The notes beneath the pieces are model-generated. The model searched no databases. It was given only the letters and a program-made list of their open reading frames with translations, and was not told the origin of the DNA. DNA of 64,000 nt from Xenoacremonium recifei (taxonomy: Eukaryota; Ascomycota; Sordariomycetes; Hypocreales; Nectriaceae), in contig WOFQ01000042.1 of NCBI GenBank assembly GCA_012184525.1, forward strand, positions 243,491-307,490, given 5' to 3'. This document shows, in pieces, positions 1 through 13,100 of the stretch. The position numbers were made by a program, and so were the translations under genes. Each line of letters opens with the position of its first letter. Position 1 is the first letter of the stretch.

Positions 1-1002
1 CAAAGTCGGTGACAGACAATCGACGAAACTGACGCATCAACCTGCAGGCCGCAGTCAGTTTGTTGAGCACGCACAAAGCACACAAAATGGCTCGTCCAGT
101 CCAGGCTCTGTGAATCCACGGCCTATCAGTCAGTGGAGAGACGGTAGGGATGAAGGCACATGATCCCCGGGGCTTGGCTGGTTCGTGACACGGCATCCCA
201 ATTAGATGGTGGTGAGACAGCGTGGGTGAAGGTGGAGAGGCCTGATTGACAGGTTTGATGTTTGATAGGCAAGGGAGCCATCATCCATGTAAGTGGCCAT
301 CCCGGCAAACGGATAAGCATCTTTGTCCAACGTATTACTCGATCAGAGCTGCAGCCAGACAACAAAATGGCTCATGGTCTTCGTCACCGACATCGTCATC
401 ACCGTCCCGCAAGCACAAGAGGAGGGATTTGGTTGGATCATGAATGCATGTCTGTCTCTATTACGCTCTCGCAAGACTCGCCCTGGTGGTGGCCCTCTCA
501 GTCACCATCGCCATGCCCACCGCAAGTTCCAGACGGAGCTCCGAAACGATAGTACATGTCCTGTGTCATCAAACTTTTGGTCCCAACTAGACAATTCCAC
601 CCGCCCACACCCTGATTACTGTGGTTGCCTCCAATGTTTGCCTCCCCCCATCCGTAATAGCCCATGTCGAGACCAAAACTGACTAGCAAATTTGCTTGAA
701 CGAATGCATGGTCGGGCGTGTATCATGCGCGGGATTTGCTTTAGAAGAAAGAAAAAGGGTAACAGGGTGGTCGAATGTCAAAACTCCGGGCCATGAGAGT
801 TGTCCTTGCTCCCTCGTCGTGGCCGTGATCCGTAACGCCCGGTGTAGATGCATGTCAAAACGCAGAGTGCCGCCTCCTGTCGCGCTATAATAGCGAAAAT
901 GATTATATTTAACGGGATGAACTCCCGATGTTGGTTTTGGTTCTCACGGTCATGATTCAATCATGCTGAGCACTCTAGATGATGAAATGTTCGTTAAGTC
1001 GT
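1..1002. other. Intergenic, no gene seen
   Basis: The open frames here are short, overlap on both strands and show no recognisable domain or codon pattern. The right part should hold the 3' untranslated region of the kinase gene that ends at 1003 on the minus strand. Confidence 0.6.
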
Positions 1003-3599
1003 TCAATACCCAGGCTTTCCGGGCATCTTGCCAAGCGAGTGGCTGCCGCTTGTCTTCGGGGGAAGATGGTTGTGGCAGAAGATCTTCTTGGTTCCATTCT
1101 TCGTTGCGTCCTTCTTTGTTGCGTCGATGAGCTGAGCCGGGTCATCGTAAGACTCGAGCTGGCAGCACTCGACGTTCTTCATCCAACGATTGTTAATAAC
1201 ATCCTCAATGCTGATTCGCTTCTTCGGGTTCGGGTTCAGCATCTGCAAGAGGACACGACGGAGAGCTGGCGGGGATACGCCCACGTCCAGCGCATAGCAT
1301 CGGGGGTAATCCGAGTCGGAGATGCACGCATCGCATTCGGGATGCTTCGCGTACCACTTGTCCCAGCCGTCGACCAGCTTGTTGTAGTGCATGTTGTCCG
1401 GGGTGGATTCCGCCCGGTTCCAGATCGCGCCGCCAAACGTCATGTAGATCATGACAATAGCTGAGCTCCACACGTCCAGCGCACGAGGGTCGTAACGTTC
1501 CTTCTTCTGCAGGACCTCGGGGGCAATGTACGGTTCGCTGCCGCAGATGCCCGGTGAGCAGAGGCGGACCTCACCCATGTTCTGGCCACATTGGCCGCCC
1601 GCCTCTCTAAGACCGGGGTGGGTGCCCGAAAATACCTCCGACACTCCGAAATCGGTAATCTTCAACTTGCTGTCCTTGGTGATCAGGAGATTCTCCAGCT
1701 TGATATCTCGGTGCGCGATGCCGTTGGCGTGCAGGTAGTTGACACCCTGGATCAGCTGCTTGAAAAGACAAAGTCGGTCCTTCTTGCGGTCTTCGCCCTT
1801 GAGGTGGCCCTTCTGGACCAGGCTGAATAAGTCGCCCTCGGAGCAGTATTCCATGACGTGATTCCAGCGCGAGTGATCCGTGCAAAGGCGGACCGTCTCA
1901 ACAATGTTTGGGTGATGCAGGCTCTTGGCGATGCTAAACTCGGACTTGATCTTCTTTTCGTATTCTTCTTGGCTTTCTCGATGAGACTTGCCTCGGAATT
2001 CCTTGACGGCATAGAGTTCTTCAGGACATCCCTTTCGCATCATGAGCGTAACCTTGGAAGCGGCACCCTTGCCCAGGTGCTTTCCATGTCTTCCCAGCAA
2101 TTTGTGTTGATATTCGAATTCGTTCTGCAGTTCTGCGACGTCCACGGTGAAATCGTCGGGTAGACTAAGGCTCATACGCCGAGCCTTGGCGCCGGTACCT
2201 GCATCCGGGGGCAGGGGCCAAGGGAGACGTTCCGGTGGGTAGGTTCCCTTCTCGGCATCATCCTGGCTCGTAGGCCCCATGGGAGTCTGCGGCCTGCTGC
2301 CACCGTCGAAGCTGCTAGCTCGGCGCGTGAATTTCGGACGGCCGCCTCCACGGCTAACGGTGGCACCGACGAAGTTGACTGCGCGGCCACGCAGTGTGAG
2401 GCCAGTTGAGGCTCGTTTCTTCTTGTTGAAGTCATTCTGGGTAGGTAGATCGCCGGTGCCGTTGACAGCCGAACGATCGCGGGTGGCCATCTCGAGCGAG
2501 TCGGAGGAAGGGGGAGAATTTGAGCGCGTCGTGGCCGAAGATCGGTTCATGGAGAAGCGGCGAGAGTGGCTCGCGCGCTGGCCATTGGTAATAGGTTCTG
2601 AGCCCGCGACGGATGCCGGAGGCGCTGTATCAATAATCGCAGAGCCCCTGGGGGCAATTGTCGAATTGGTGCGGCGGAATATGCTGGACATGGTGCGCTT
2701 GAAACTAGATGTCGAACCGCGAGTCGGACGCCGGGAGAGAGGAGTGCCGGTCTCTTCTTCAGCGGCCTTAGGGGTTGTCGGAGGAGAGTTGGTGTTGGAG
2801 GCTCGACGGGAGGAAACGTTGGATTCGGTGCGCGTCGGAGCCTGTTTAGGGGTAGATGATGAATTGGAAATAGCTTGGTAAGAGGAGGGCAGTGTTTGGA
2901 TCTCCAAGTCCTGGCTCTGGAGCGTAAAGTCGTCGGAGTGGCGGCCGCTAACCGGGGTGACAGGCTCGACGAACGACTCGCTGCCAGACTCGCCGCCTTC
3001 CTCAAGAATAGAATCCGTCAGGTCGGTGGAGAACTGGCGGGGTGAGGAAGAAGTAAAGCTGCTCGCGGACGCGGTGCGAGGAGGCGCAATGGCAGTTTTA
3101 TCTATAAGTAGAGATGACAAAGACGTCAGCTGGCTCGAGAGCAAAGCAGGGGACTCGTGCCAAAGCCGCAAGCGAGATCTGGGAACTGGATTTGGGAACT
3201 GGGAATAAGCCCTGGCGGGCAGATGTGATGGGGAATGAATGAATGGATTGGATGGATGGATGGATGGGAATGGCGCCTGGGAACAAGGGCCGGCCGTCCA
3301 CTCCAGTCAGCGATCGTGAAATCACGTCACTGGGGCTCGAGCTCCGTGGAGGTCGGAGGGGGCGAAAGGGCGAATGGCGAGAAAAACGGGCACCCTCAGA
3401 AGTCGAAAAGGGAACAAACGGCCCCAACCCAAACCAGATGACAGCCAGGAAGGGAGGGGGGACGACGAGGGAGGAAGCGAGCCAACAAAAAATCAACAAC
3501 CAAAAAGTTTAACATACCAGGACAATCCAGCATTGACTGCGGCTGCTGCTGCTGCTGGAGGTGGGCCGCCAGCATCCCTGGGCCCGAGACTGCCGCCAT
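1003..3599 (-). CDS. hal4: Ser/Thr protein kinase, Hal4/Sat4 (NPR/HAL) family
   Basis: I model two exons, 3599-3518 and 3101-1003, giving 726 aa. The 416-nt intron runs from GTATGT to TTATAG and joins Pro-Asp in phase. The unspliced frame would start at 3171 instead. About 360 N-terminal residues are Ser/Thr/Pro-rich and probably disordered. The kinase domain covers roughly residues 370-670. It has a glycine loop (GKGAASKV), the VAIK-type lysine in AVKEF near 390, HRDIKLEN near 490, DFG near 509, and a GSEPYIAPE activation segment. The tail HNHLPPK...LGKMPG is typical of fungal Hal4/Sat4 kinases. In yeasts that family supports potassium uptake and salt tolerance by stabilising plasma-membrane transporters. 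Family assignment is strong; the role here is inferred. The first exon, with a short Gln run, is the least certain part. Confidence 0.87.
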
Positions 3600-6500
3600 T
3601 GTTGCAAAACTGGAGCAGCGACTGGGGAGAAACGGTTGTGGTTAATCGACTGGGAGGACCGACCGTCGGTTATAAACTGGGCGTTGCAGGTGCCAAGCAA
3701 GCGCTGTTGCAGGTTTCCTTACAGCGCGTGTCGGTTGCTCTCTGGGGGGCTCCGACCGGTGGAATGGCGAGACTGTGATATGCAGATGGATGAACCACGA
3801 CGTAATGGCCACACACACACCATCAAATCCGCGGATTGACTAGCAGTAGTGGGTGGAAGAGGGCCGAAAGGGAGAGCCTAGAGGGCGCCGTTGAGAGGCA
3901 GACAGATTTCCTGGTTGGGCAACGTTTGGGGTCGTCTTGGTGCGTCCGTTCCGCGGCGTGTCCGATCGAGACGCCCAGAGGTGCAGCAGGTGCGTGCTTC
4001 TCTGCCACTTATACGGCCACGAGGGGCTGCAGCGTGCTGCTTGTTTCTTGTAGGGTTCGGGGAATTGCGAGGTGATTGATCGATGGGCTCGTTGTCTCGT
4101 TATCTCGTTGGTGAATCAAGTGATCGGTGTGCTTGCTCGTGCTTGGATGCTTTGCCGTCCGTGGTGAGCTGACTTTCCTGGGCGTGTTGAAGCGGCCTTG
4201 CGTGTCCGTTTGTGCGTTGCCCTTGGGGTGGTTTGGTGGTGAGGCGTTCGTGTAAGTTGATTGTCCCCGCCGGGGCTGGTCGATGGACGCTCTCGCTCGG
4301 TCTCGCTCCCCGGATTCCCAGGTCACCGCATGGAAATTGATTCCAGAGAAGAAGAATGGGAGAAGAGAGAAGGATGGAGCGGTGGAGGAGGCATGAAATT
4401 GTTATAAGAGGAGGCAGGAGAAGGCGCAGAGGCAGGCGGAAGGCAGAAAAGCGCGCTCTTGCCCGTTTCCACTTGCTGGGGGAACGCTACGAATTATGAA
4501 CGAAGCCCGCTCTGTCGCTCTTTCTCAGTTTCTCACTCAAAACGGGGGGGTCAACAGGACCGGATAGCCGGGGGGGGCGTGTACATACAGCCAGCCAGCG
4601 CCTGCACTGAATGAATGACAGCGATAGCGACGGTGGGCTAGAGAAGGCGCTGAAGCAGGCGGGGTGGAGGCGCCTTGAGGGCAGGTGGGCACTGCTTCTG
4701 GGAGGTTTCCGAGCGCTTTTCTGGCTGAATCTCGTAGCCCTCCCAGGTCCCGGCCGACTAACCGTGCACAGTGCGCGATATTCTCCCCCAAGATGATCAG
4801 AGGGCGCCCCCGGTTTTCCCACTTCACCTTGTACCGAATACCTTCGCTTCCTGAGCCTTGCTGAGGCTAACAATCATCGACCCATGAATCCCCTCACCGT
4901 GATTCGCTCGCCAGCGTGGGCGCCGTCCGGTGCGTTTTCGATGTGCTCGCGAGACCGACAGCGATGCCACCTTTGTTGGTATAAGCGCGCAACGCCTCAG
5001 CTAGCCATCCGCAATCTCGCACTTGCACCCCGCGGAGCCCCCGTGCGCCGCTGTCCTCGTTTAGGAGGTTTGTTGACTCTCACAGGAGAATATGGAGAGT
5101 GCGCCGTGTGAGGTGAGGTGTGAGGTGCGCTGTTGAGGTTGGCAATTCCATCCCGTCGAGAGTCTCACCGAGACCTCTCAAAACACCAAGCCTCACTTTC
5201 ATTGATTGCCGCCTTGGCGATTCCATCATCTCGCTTCCGCCTTGGAAATCGACCCGGCAGTCATCATATCTGTGACACTGCCTCGTCAATTGTCTCATCC
5301 GCGGAAGATGGCGAGGCTTTTTTCGATGTACCGACGCTTTGCATCATCACGATGCTCCTCCATGGAGACTCACCTGATTTCCCATCGGTATGCCAAGAAC
5401 CATCCACCGAGGCACTTGTTAATCAATGATTTCACGGGTTTGTCACTGAAAACGTGGCCACTGTCAAATTATTCTACCTCAAAGAACGCCGTATGAACTG
5501 CCTGAGTGTCTTCGAAGAACGAGCGTCGATATTAGTCTCCAGAGCCGCCCCATGCGTCTGCGCCACCCCAGCAAGCGCCAGCGAAAAGCATGGGGGAGCG
5601 ACAGCGGCTCTGAACTAGAGGGTTTAATAATAGGCAGCTCTAAGGAGCGCTGTACTCTGTACTGTACAAAGTACTGTCCTTCACCGTAGGTAGGGTCCTT
5701 GCCAGGGTCTTGAAGGACCTCCCAACCGCTCCTCCACCGCACTACGCTTGGAGCGTTGGTGATTGGAATAGTCGGTACAGTCGGCAATGAATCGCTCAGC
5801 CGCCCCGAAAAGCAGAAATTATTCCCGACCAATCCGCCTCGTTCTGGGTCGTCCGCAATCGGCAATCATCCTGGCCTTTGGGGCGTGATAACAGCCAACG
5901 CCTCGCAAGTAGGGGCTGTTCTATTTGTGTAGGATACGCACTCATAGGCAAAGAGAGGGAGGGCATCCTTTCATCCGCGGCAATGATTGAGCGAAAGACA
6001 GGAATGCCATGTCCCGCGAATAGCCTCTCCCCCAGCCCCGTCGCATGGATTGGCCAACAGACCAAGGAGGTCATCGAGCAGCCAGGGGAAAGACGAAGCG
6101 CCGTGCATCTGCATGATCCAGGGCCAGGTGAAGGGTCTCTCCTTGCGGTGCAACCCCAGCACTGTCTGCGCCATCGAGCCTTCAACTGTGTACGTACGTC
6201 TAGGGGATGACGATCGTCCATTGTACAGTAGTTGTGCGCTATAATTACTCGGCCGGTATTGATTGAACACGAACTGCTGCCTGTCTCGAGACATGTTGCG
6301 CGGCCGTTTGAGATTATTTCAAGTAAGCTTGAATTCTAACACATTTGATTGACATGGTGGTCTTAGTCCCAGATAAGGTCGACGGTTTTACGTGCGCGCG
6401 TGAGGCAATGTGTACTTCCATTGCGAAAATGCCGTGCATGCGATTCGGTAGCGAAAACACTGTCCCGCGTACTGTACGGAGTGCGCCAAGTCTAGTGTCT

Positions 6501-9500
6501 TCGACATCGTGGCCCCCTGGCCTGGCCGTATCAACAAGCCCGCTCAAATCTCGACAAAGATCAAGCAGTCCGTCCACTGAAGGCCGTCGCCTCCCTTCCC
6601 TTCGGTCCTGGCTGATAGGGCTAATCACGGCCGACAATGCCAATGCAGCCAACAGCCAGCCTCCGGACTGACTTGATGGCCTGGATCCCGAGTAAGTCCC
6701 GGGCCCACTCCGTTTGCCCTCCGTCCTCCGTCCGTTAACCAGATCTTGCCCAGTGTGCCGAGGCATAGGCAGGACTGACAAAAACACCGTGCGGATCTAC
6801 GGACAGTGAAAGCATCTCGTGAAAATAAAGGCAATCATAGTCGTGAGTGTCTCAGCCACTATCTAAAGTGTTTTGACGCGTTTCGGGTCTGGACCTTCAC
6901 CAATCCGACGGTACTCCTGCGAGGTACCGCATACATGCTCCAACGACTCGTCATCAAGAAGCATGTATTGGACGCTCACAATTCGAAAAGGCTTGGCTTT
7001 TCAGGGCACCGTGACTTTCCGCTAGGGAGACTCCGCTTCTTGCACTCCGTGCATCTGGGGAGAACATTCCACCACACCTTCGATGTGCATTTGATGGACG
7101 GTGGGCTGTCAGCCAAGCCTTCGTCTGTGTGCTTGGCAGTGGTATCTTTGTGTTTGTTTCAAGGGCCTTCTGCGGTGAGGCGCTGCATTTTATGATGATC
7201 AGCTTGTCATAGAGGACAACAGCTGAAAGGCACGGGCCGCGACAGCACTCACGGGCCTCTCCTCTATCCTATGTACGACGCCCGCCTTGTATGTATACGT
7301 ACAAGTGGACGCTGGGAACTCTTGTTGCTTGGCTTGTTGTTGGCATCTCGAGATTGGACACCATTCTCTCGGCAGTGTTTAGCGACGCGAGATGGTCGTC
7401 TTGGCTCGCCATCGAGGGCTTGGTCTCACGTTACCATCCTGTCCATTGGTGCTTGGCAAGCTCGCGACCACCGATGCTGCAAGTCACTGCGGTACGGACG
7501 CAAAAGCGCCAGTGGCGCGTGTCAGTGGCTTTCAACCGTTAGGTTTGTTGAGTCAGTGAGTGTCCAAGGCACAAGGGGGAAATATTCATGACCATCACAA
7601 GCGTTGAGCCATCCCCGTCACCAGAATGTCACCGCCAACCGTCCAGATTAAAGTTTTCTCGTTCAGGGGGTTTGACAGGATGTACATGCGAATAAACTAC
7701 CTGTCTACGGCGAGCGATCAGGGTAACGGGTGCAGATCCCCGCACATTGTTCAGCTGGCCCGTCTCATGAGCCCGGACATCAACGAAGTAGCATCGCACG
7801 GGTACGATCCTAGCTGGCAAATCACCGTCCTCATGCCTCCGGTTATGCTTCTCGTCCCTCCGTTCGACCTTGGCTCGCGCGCGGGGGCCGATGCATCGTC
7901 GCAATACATCTCGGCCGCTCCCAAGCGTCATCATCGAACGACGCTGCAGCATTTTGCATGCGCCTGGGCCAGAAGGAATACCAAAGGGTTGTCAGCGAAC
8001 CAAATTCATTATCCCAGTCCCTCGCGCATCCCGTGGCGTCCCTCCAGATCTCGCTCCGTTTCAGCTTCGGCACCGACAGCGGCACATCGGGGGTTCCAGG
8101 AGGATGGCGGGCGGGGGAGCACACCATCACCGTCTGGGGAATCCGTTATTATGGCTAGGCTAGCCCGCCCGGCTCCGTTGCTTCGCACATACCATACCGT
8201 TATTCTGATGTCAATACGTCCGTTTCGCGGCTGTCCCTCGAGACGGCGCCGCGTGGCTGGAACTCTGAACCAACGCTTCCATCGAGCTATCGTATCGACC
8301 TTCTCTATCCAGCAAAAACCTCCAGCAACGCTTGGGTTGCGGTGTGTGTGAGGAGTCGCCACGCTTGAGATCCCGGATCTCTCCTCCCATCCCACCCTTA
8401 AAGGTGTCTAATTCTGCAAGCCCAACGCCATCGTGTCATGGTCCAACGGCAGATTATCTGGTGTAGCCAGCGGGCAGCCCTCGAGGAGTCTCAGAACACA
8501 CGCTCTGGATGTACGACCGGCCCGGTTTGGGGGTGTCTGTCGGACAACCGCTTCCAACCTCATGCCAGCCGCCCATGACCCACGACGAGGTTTCATGAGA
8601 CCCGTGGGATGCTCCCAAAACCTGGAAGACGCTCGTGGTCTTCCGGTCTGGCGACCTGCGCATGCGAGACACACCCGATCGATGCCGATGCGTGCATGCG
8701 ATGTGGTAGGCTGGCCGCCAAGCGCGCCTCCTGATTGCAGCGACAGGCCATCAGGTGATTCGCTCCTAGCTGCTGAATGCTACACCATCCTTGCTGCAAA
8801 GGCGATGATGTACATACTGCCCGGCCCCGACCCTTGGCGAACCGGGCTGATGGGTTCCAGACTGCCACTGCTCATCAATGGTGGGTTCGATGATAAGGTA
8901 AGTTAGCTTGTTAGCCTTGATAGGGAAGTCCTCGACGAACGTTGAAAATGCCTCACACCACGGGCGACGACGGCACGATCAGCAGATGATCCGGACAAAT
9001 AACTGGATGGTTGAAGGATTGCATTATTAACTTCTACGTACTTTTGCTTTTACGTACCTATGTACTACATCCTATGTGAATGCTTACCCTGACCCAAATC
9101 TCAAACCATAACCGGAGCTCTGATCACAACCCGGATTCCTGAGGTTTATGAAGCAAAAGGCCACCGATAGAAGCCATATAATATTCCAGCTCGTTGTGTT
9201 TTCATGGGATATGGAGTCTCGCATCTGAGCCTCTACAGCAACGTAGGCGGTGCTATTGATGGTTCTCATCCCGCTACATTGCTTTGGCAGATGGTTGAGA
9301 TTCTCGATATTGACGCAAGATGCCGAAACCCCCAGAGACTGATTTGTTACCACTCAGCAACTCCCAGTTCCGGAAGATCTATCGCCCTGAAAATTCGAAG
9401 ACAAAGAATGAAGTGTCAAGTTCTCGCCCTTTTCCATCATGTTCTCTCTTGAGGAGAGATGTACTCTTTAGCCAGGAGTGAATGCTTGAGAATAGTTGTA

Positions 9501-10090
9501 TCTGTAGAGTATTCTAGGAACTTGATTGCCCACTCGAACCTTGATAGCTTCCTAGGGACGGCATGTCTCAGCATGACACGTCGGTCGCTGCGATGTAGCA
9601 CATTGTCTATGCCCGACTGTTGAGGGACAAGTTTTGCTTCGAGGTCTGCTTCTACATAATAGCAAATGGCCGTCCTGCAGGATTGCATTGGGAGGACGTT
9701 TGGTGGACTTAGGATCTATGCCTCCATGAACCCAATAGCCCGTTCCGATAACTAATCTCAAGCAAACCTTGCATGAATTATTTCTCTACTCAAGTTTCAC
9801 TCTCGATACGTACTATCCCCAACAGAACTGCTTCCAAAGAGTCGGGTTGATGTGGAATAGAGGAGTCAGAAGTAATGCTGTCTGCATGTGTCCGTAAATC
9901 ATGTCTGATGGATGCTGTTTTTTATCTTAGAATGGAAGCACCGACATCAGGGAGTGTATGAAGGTTTCCTACGCACTTGGGAGCAGGCATTGTTACAAAG
10001 TGGAGGGGTCATGAGCAAAGTTGGACTCCTGGTATGGGCAAAGGCTCCTGTACCACTATTCTGTCCACGCTTTGCAACCAAAACCAAAGA
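3600..10090. other. Gene-poor region of about 6.5 kb
   Basis: I find no convincing protein-coding gene on either strand. The longest open frames (7626-8351 plus, 241 aa; 6314-6787 minus, 157 aa) have shuffled composition, no hydrophobic or domain pattern and overlapping antisense frames. The first kilobase should contain the kinase promoter and leader. GC is moderate to high up to about 9 kb and then falls. Long non-coding RNA or regulatory DNA is possible but cannot be seen from sequence alone. Confidence 0.5.
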
Positions 10091-10179
10091 GGCGCTGTGG
10101 CGGAGTGGTCTAACGCGTTAGACTCGAATTATGAAATCTAATCCCTTCGGGGGCATCGGTTCGAATCCGATCGGCGTCG
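10091..10179 (+). tRNA. tRNA-Ser (anticodon CGA) with a 7-nt intron
   Basis: The cloverleaf folds completely. The acceptor stem is GGCGCTG with CGGCGTC (two G-T wobbles) and discriminator G at 10179. The D stem is GCG/CGC. The anticodon stem is TTAGA (10118-10122) with TCTAA (10137-10141). A long variable arm, CCC-TTCG-GGG, is typical of class II tRNAs such as Ser. The T arm ATCGG/CCGAT encloses TTCGAAT. The anticodon CGA is at 10125-10127, reading UCG serine codons. The anticodon loop is 14 nt, so an intron of about 7 nt (10129-10135) after position 37 is needed. The internal B box GGTTCGAATCC is intact. Confidence 0.93.
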
Positions 10180-10191
10180 GTTTCTGTCTCC

Positions 10192-10197
10192 TTTTTT
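10192..10197 (+). terminator. RNA polymerase III T6 terminator of tRNA-Ser
   Basis: A run of six T residues starts 13 nt after the discriminator base, as expected for Pol III termination. Confidence 0.8.
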
Positions 10198-13100
10198 GCT
10201 TCGTTCGTCAAAATCCAGTTGTCCCTCTGGTTCTGAGGGTTTAGTCGCCTCTCTTCCTTATCAATCCTCCGGTGCTTTGATACACGTAAAGGGGAATATA
10301 CTGCGTCAGTGAGCATGTAGTTTCAACGAGAATATCCCCCCCAATGTGCTTCTCTGACTCGGTTTGATCAAGGCCCTGGTAGCAAGCTGCGACTCGTTGA
10401 GCAAGTAATCGTGAGAGTGTCTTCTCAATGGGTTTAATTAGCAAATACGGGGTGTATTCTCTTTGGTAACCTCAACTGATCCTCTCAATTACAATCTCTG
10501 AACACCTTCATACCTCTGAGATTTGTCGATCAACCACTTGGCGGCATCCACCGACCACAACAAGGATTATTTTGCAAATTAGGCGTAAAAGGAGATTTAC
10601 TTCAAAGAACTGGTATTATTTGATATAAATGTTCAATGAGCGCTCGAAAAGTATAGGTTGATGGCATGCGTTCACTTTTGCGGAAATTATTGAGAGTTTC
10701 ACAAACAAGACCTCCGCAACCACAACACAAATTTAGATACAGTGATAGCAACAATACAAGAAACAATTAAGAGAATTCAAGTGTCTTCAGACGAGCAACA
10801 TATTCTACACATACGAGAGGTTGTCATCACAACCAAAGATCAATCACCGACGGAATCGACGCAATGCACTTGCTTACCCTACAGCTCATCCGGAGTGGAG
10901 ACTTCAGGACACTCCTGGGACCGAAACAGGTACAGGGAGTTTCGGGCACGTATTTCGTACGGTGTCCCTACGTGCTTTAAGGACATCCTCGGGCATTGAC
11001 CTAGATATTGTATGTTCTATGGTTACGAGGAGCCTCCTTGGTCCCTCAAAGGACCGAAATGCATGCGAACAAATGCAAAAGCACACCGGCAACACCTGGT
11101 CTGCGGGCTCGGACACGGAGGTGGTGGCGGAAGCAAGGGAACCGTTCCGGGAAAGTGAAGCGTGAATGGATACGGAGGCGTCCACACGGAGCTGGCATTC
11201 TTATCTCTTCAAGGTGAAAACTCTTTCTCACATGACGGCACGTGGCTCCAGAACGGCCCTTGCTTTAGTGGCTTGGTCCAGATCAGACTGGTTTGATAAG
11301 ACTTCACGTGTCAGGCGAGGAAGAAAAATCTTCATGTGCAGCGTAGGGGCGTTGCCTGCGTCTGGAAGACGGAATATTCGCTGGAGAGCTTCTATCCTCA
11401 CTCAACCTCATCTCAAATGACCTCTTCGGCGGGGAAGATCTCTTGAAAACGGATTAAGTTCTCCTACGGAAGGGCTCTAGAACAAACATGGCATCGTGAG
11501 AACAGCTATTACGTACAAAATCCTTTTTACACAGAGCCTCTACTCTGGGGAAATCGGGTGCATACTCCGCAAAGAGGTGGCTGAGGAGTGCAGCTACTGC
11601 GAACAAGTCATCCTTCAACAAAGTCCATGTCGTTTTGGTCTTAGTAGCAAGACCTAGGCAATTCTCAACAAAAACCAATGTGTACTGGGCGACTTCCTGG
11701 GCCCAATATTGATGATGGAGATGAACAAAGAAGCTGTCAGAACAGATTCGTTGCAAGTTACAGGCCAGTGACGCGCACTGGCTCACACTGAATAGGGGAG
11801 AATACCTCAGGCAGCTAACCATGGTGGTTCCGCTCCGTAGAGAGCCATCTATTGCTTGTAAAAAGCCCACTCGACGTCGCTGACCGCCAGTCAATATTGA
11901 ATACCGCCGAAAATACGATGGGGGTATGCACCGAAATCGAGCCGTCAGGTCATGGGAGACGGAGATTTACGGCTGGAGCTTGCTGAGCTGTCGCGTGCCC
12001 CATCCATCCAGCCCACCAGCCCGTCGTCAGCAGGAGAGGAGGGCGAGCTGGCAAAGAAAGGGAGGGGAAGCATTGCTCCGTAGCGTCCTGCTGTCAGTAT
12101 CCAACCGGGCCGGCCCTTGAGGATCTTGATGCAGCCGGGCTTGAAGGACGCGGACAGATGGCAACGGCTGTGCGTGCATCGATGCTTGACAACTGGCTCG
12201 AGCTTTCACCCTGGATCGTCGCAGATTGATATCGAGGGACCCTGAAAACAGAGAGTGATTCTCGATGGCCCTAACGCCAGGGCAGAGAGGGTCGATGTGG
12301 GCTTCTGGAGTCGGCTGCAACGCTCGCTGGATGGACCCTGGGATTGTTGACCGACCTTGACCTGGACTCTCCGCAATCGGTTCCTGGCTGGGATGAACCC
12401 GAGGTACAGTTCTGGAGTACTGTGGTGAAGTGCTTGGGTCTGAATCTCTTGAAAGGAGGCCATTGGGAGTGGCATGCCCGAAGTGGTGTAGCACACAACA
12501 CAAACCCGACAACGCAGACACGCGTCTGGCATATGCGAGACGCAGAGGCAGCAGCACATGTCGCGGCGCGTGTTTCCGGCTCCCCTTAGACAGGTGTTAG
12601 AGACATTCGGGCGAGCGCACCAGACACGTACCGGAGGGCGGCAGCGAGCCTTTCAGGCGGCCAGTCGGGTTGCAGAGCGGGACAGGCCGCTGGACGCCTC
12701 CATTCCAGGCCAGGCCAGCCAGGCCCAGCCGACTCAACCTCGAACATCAGGAAGCCAGCGGAAAGTGAATCAGAGTCTCACCCAGTCCTACCTTCACGAG
12801 CAATTAATTAATTGCCACCGCGTCAACCGAGGGAGGGGCTGGAAGGGGCGTGAATCTGCAGTGTCGCTTCGCCCTTGGCTGGGACTGGATCTGGAACAGC
12901 AGCAGTGCCTAACCTCAGCGAGCAATGCCTGAGGAGAGAAAGAAAACCCCCTAAAGCGCTGGCTGCAGTGGCAGGCGCTATGGGTAAATCCGCTGGAGGT
13001 CTGGGTCGGGCTGGGTTCCGTTAGGTTAGGTCAGGTCAGTCCCCGCCCGCCGCGTCCGCGCCCGCGCCCGCGGTGCCTGTGCCTGTGCCTGGGAAGGAAG

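Noticed and set aside
7626..8351. 241-aa plus-strand open frame in the gene-poor region
   Set aside because: Composition is random-like, rich in Arg, Ser and Pro from local GC content. No domain or splice logic is visible, and several antisense frames overlap it.
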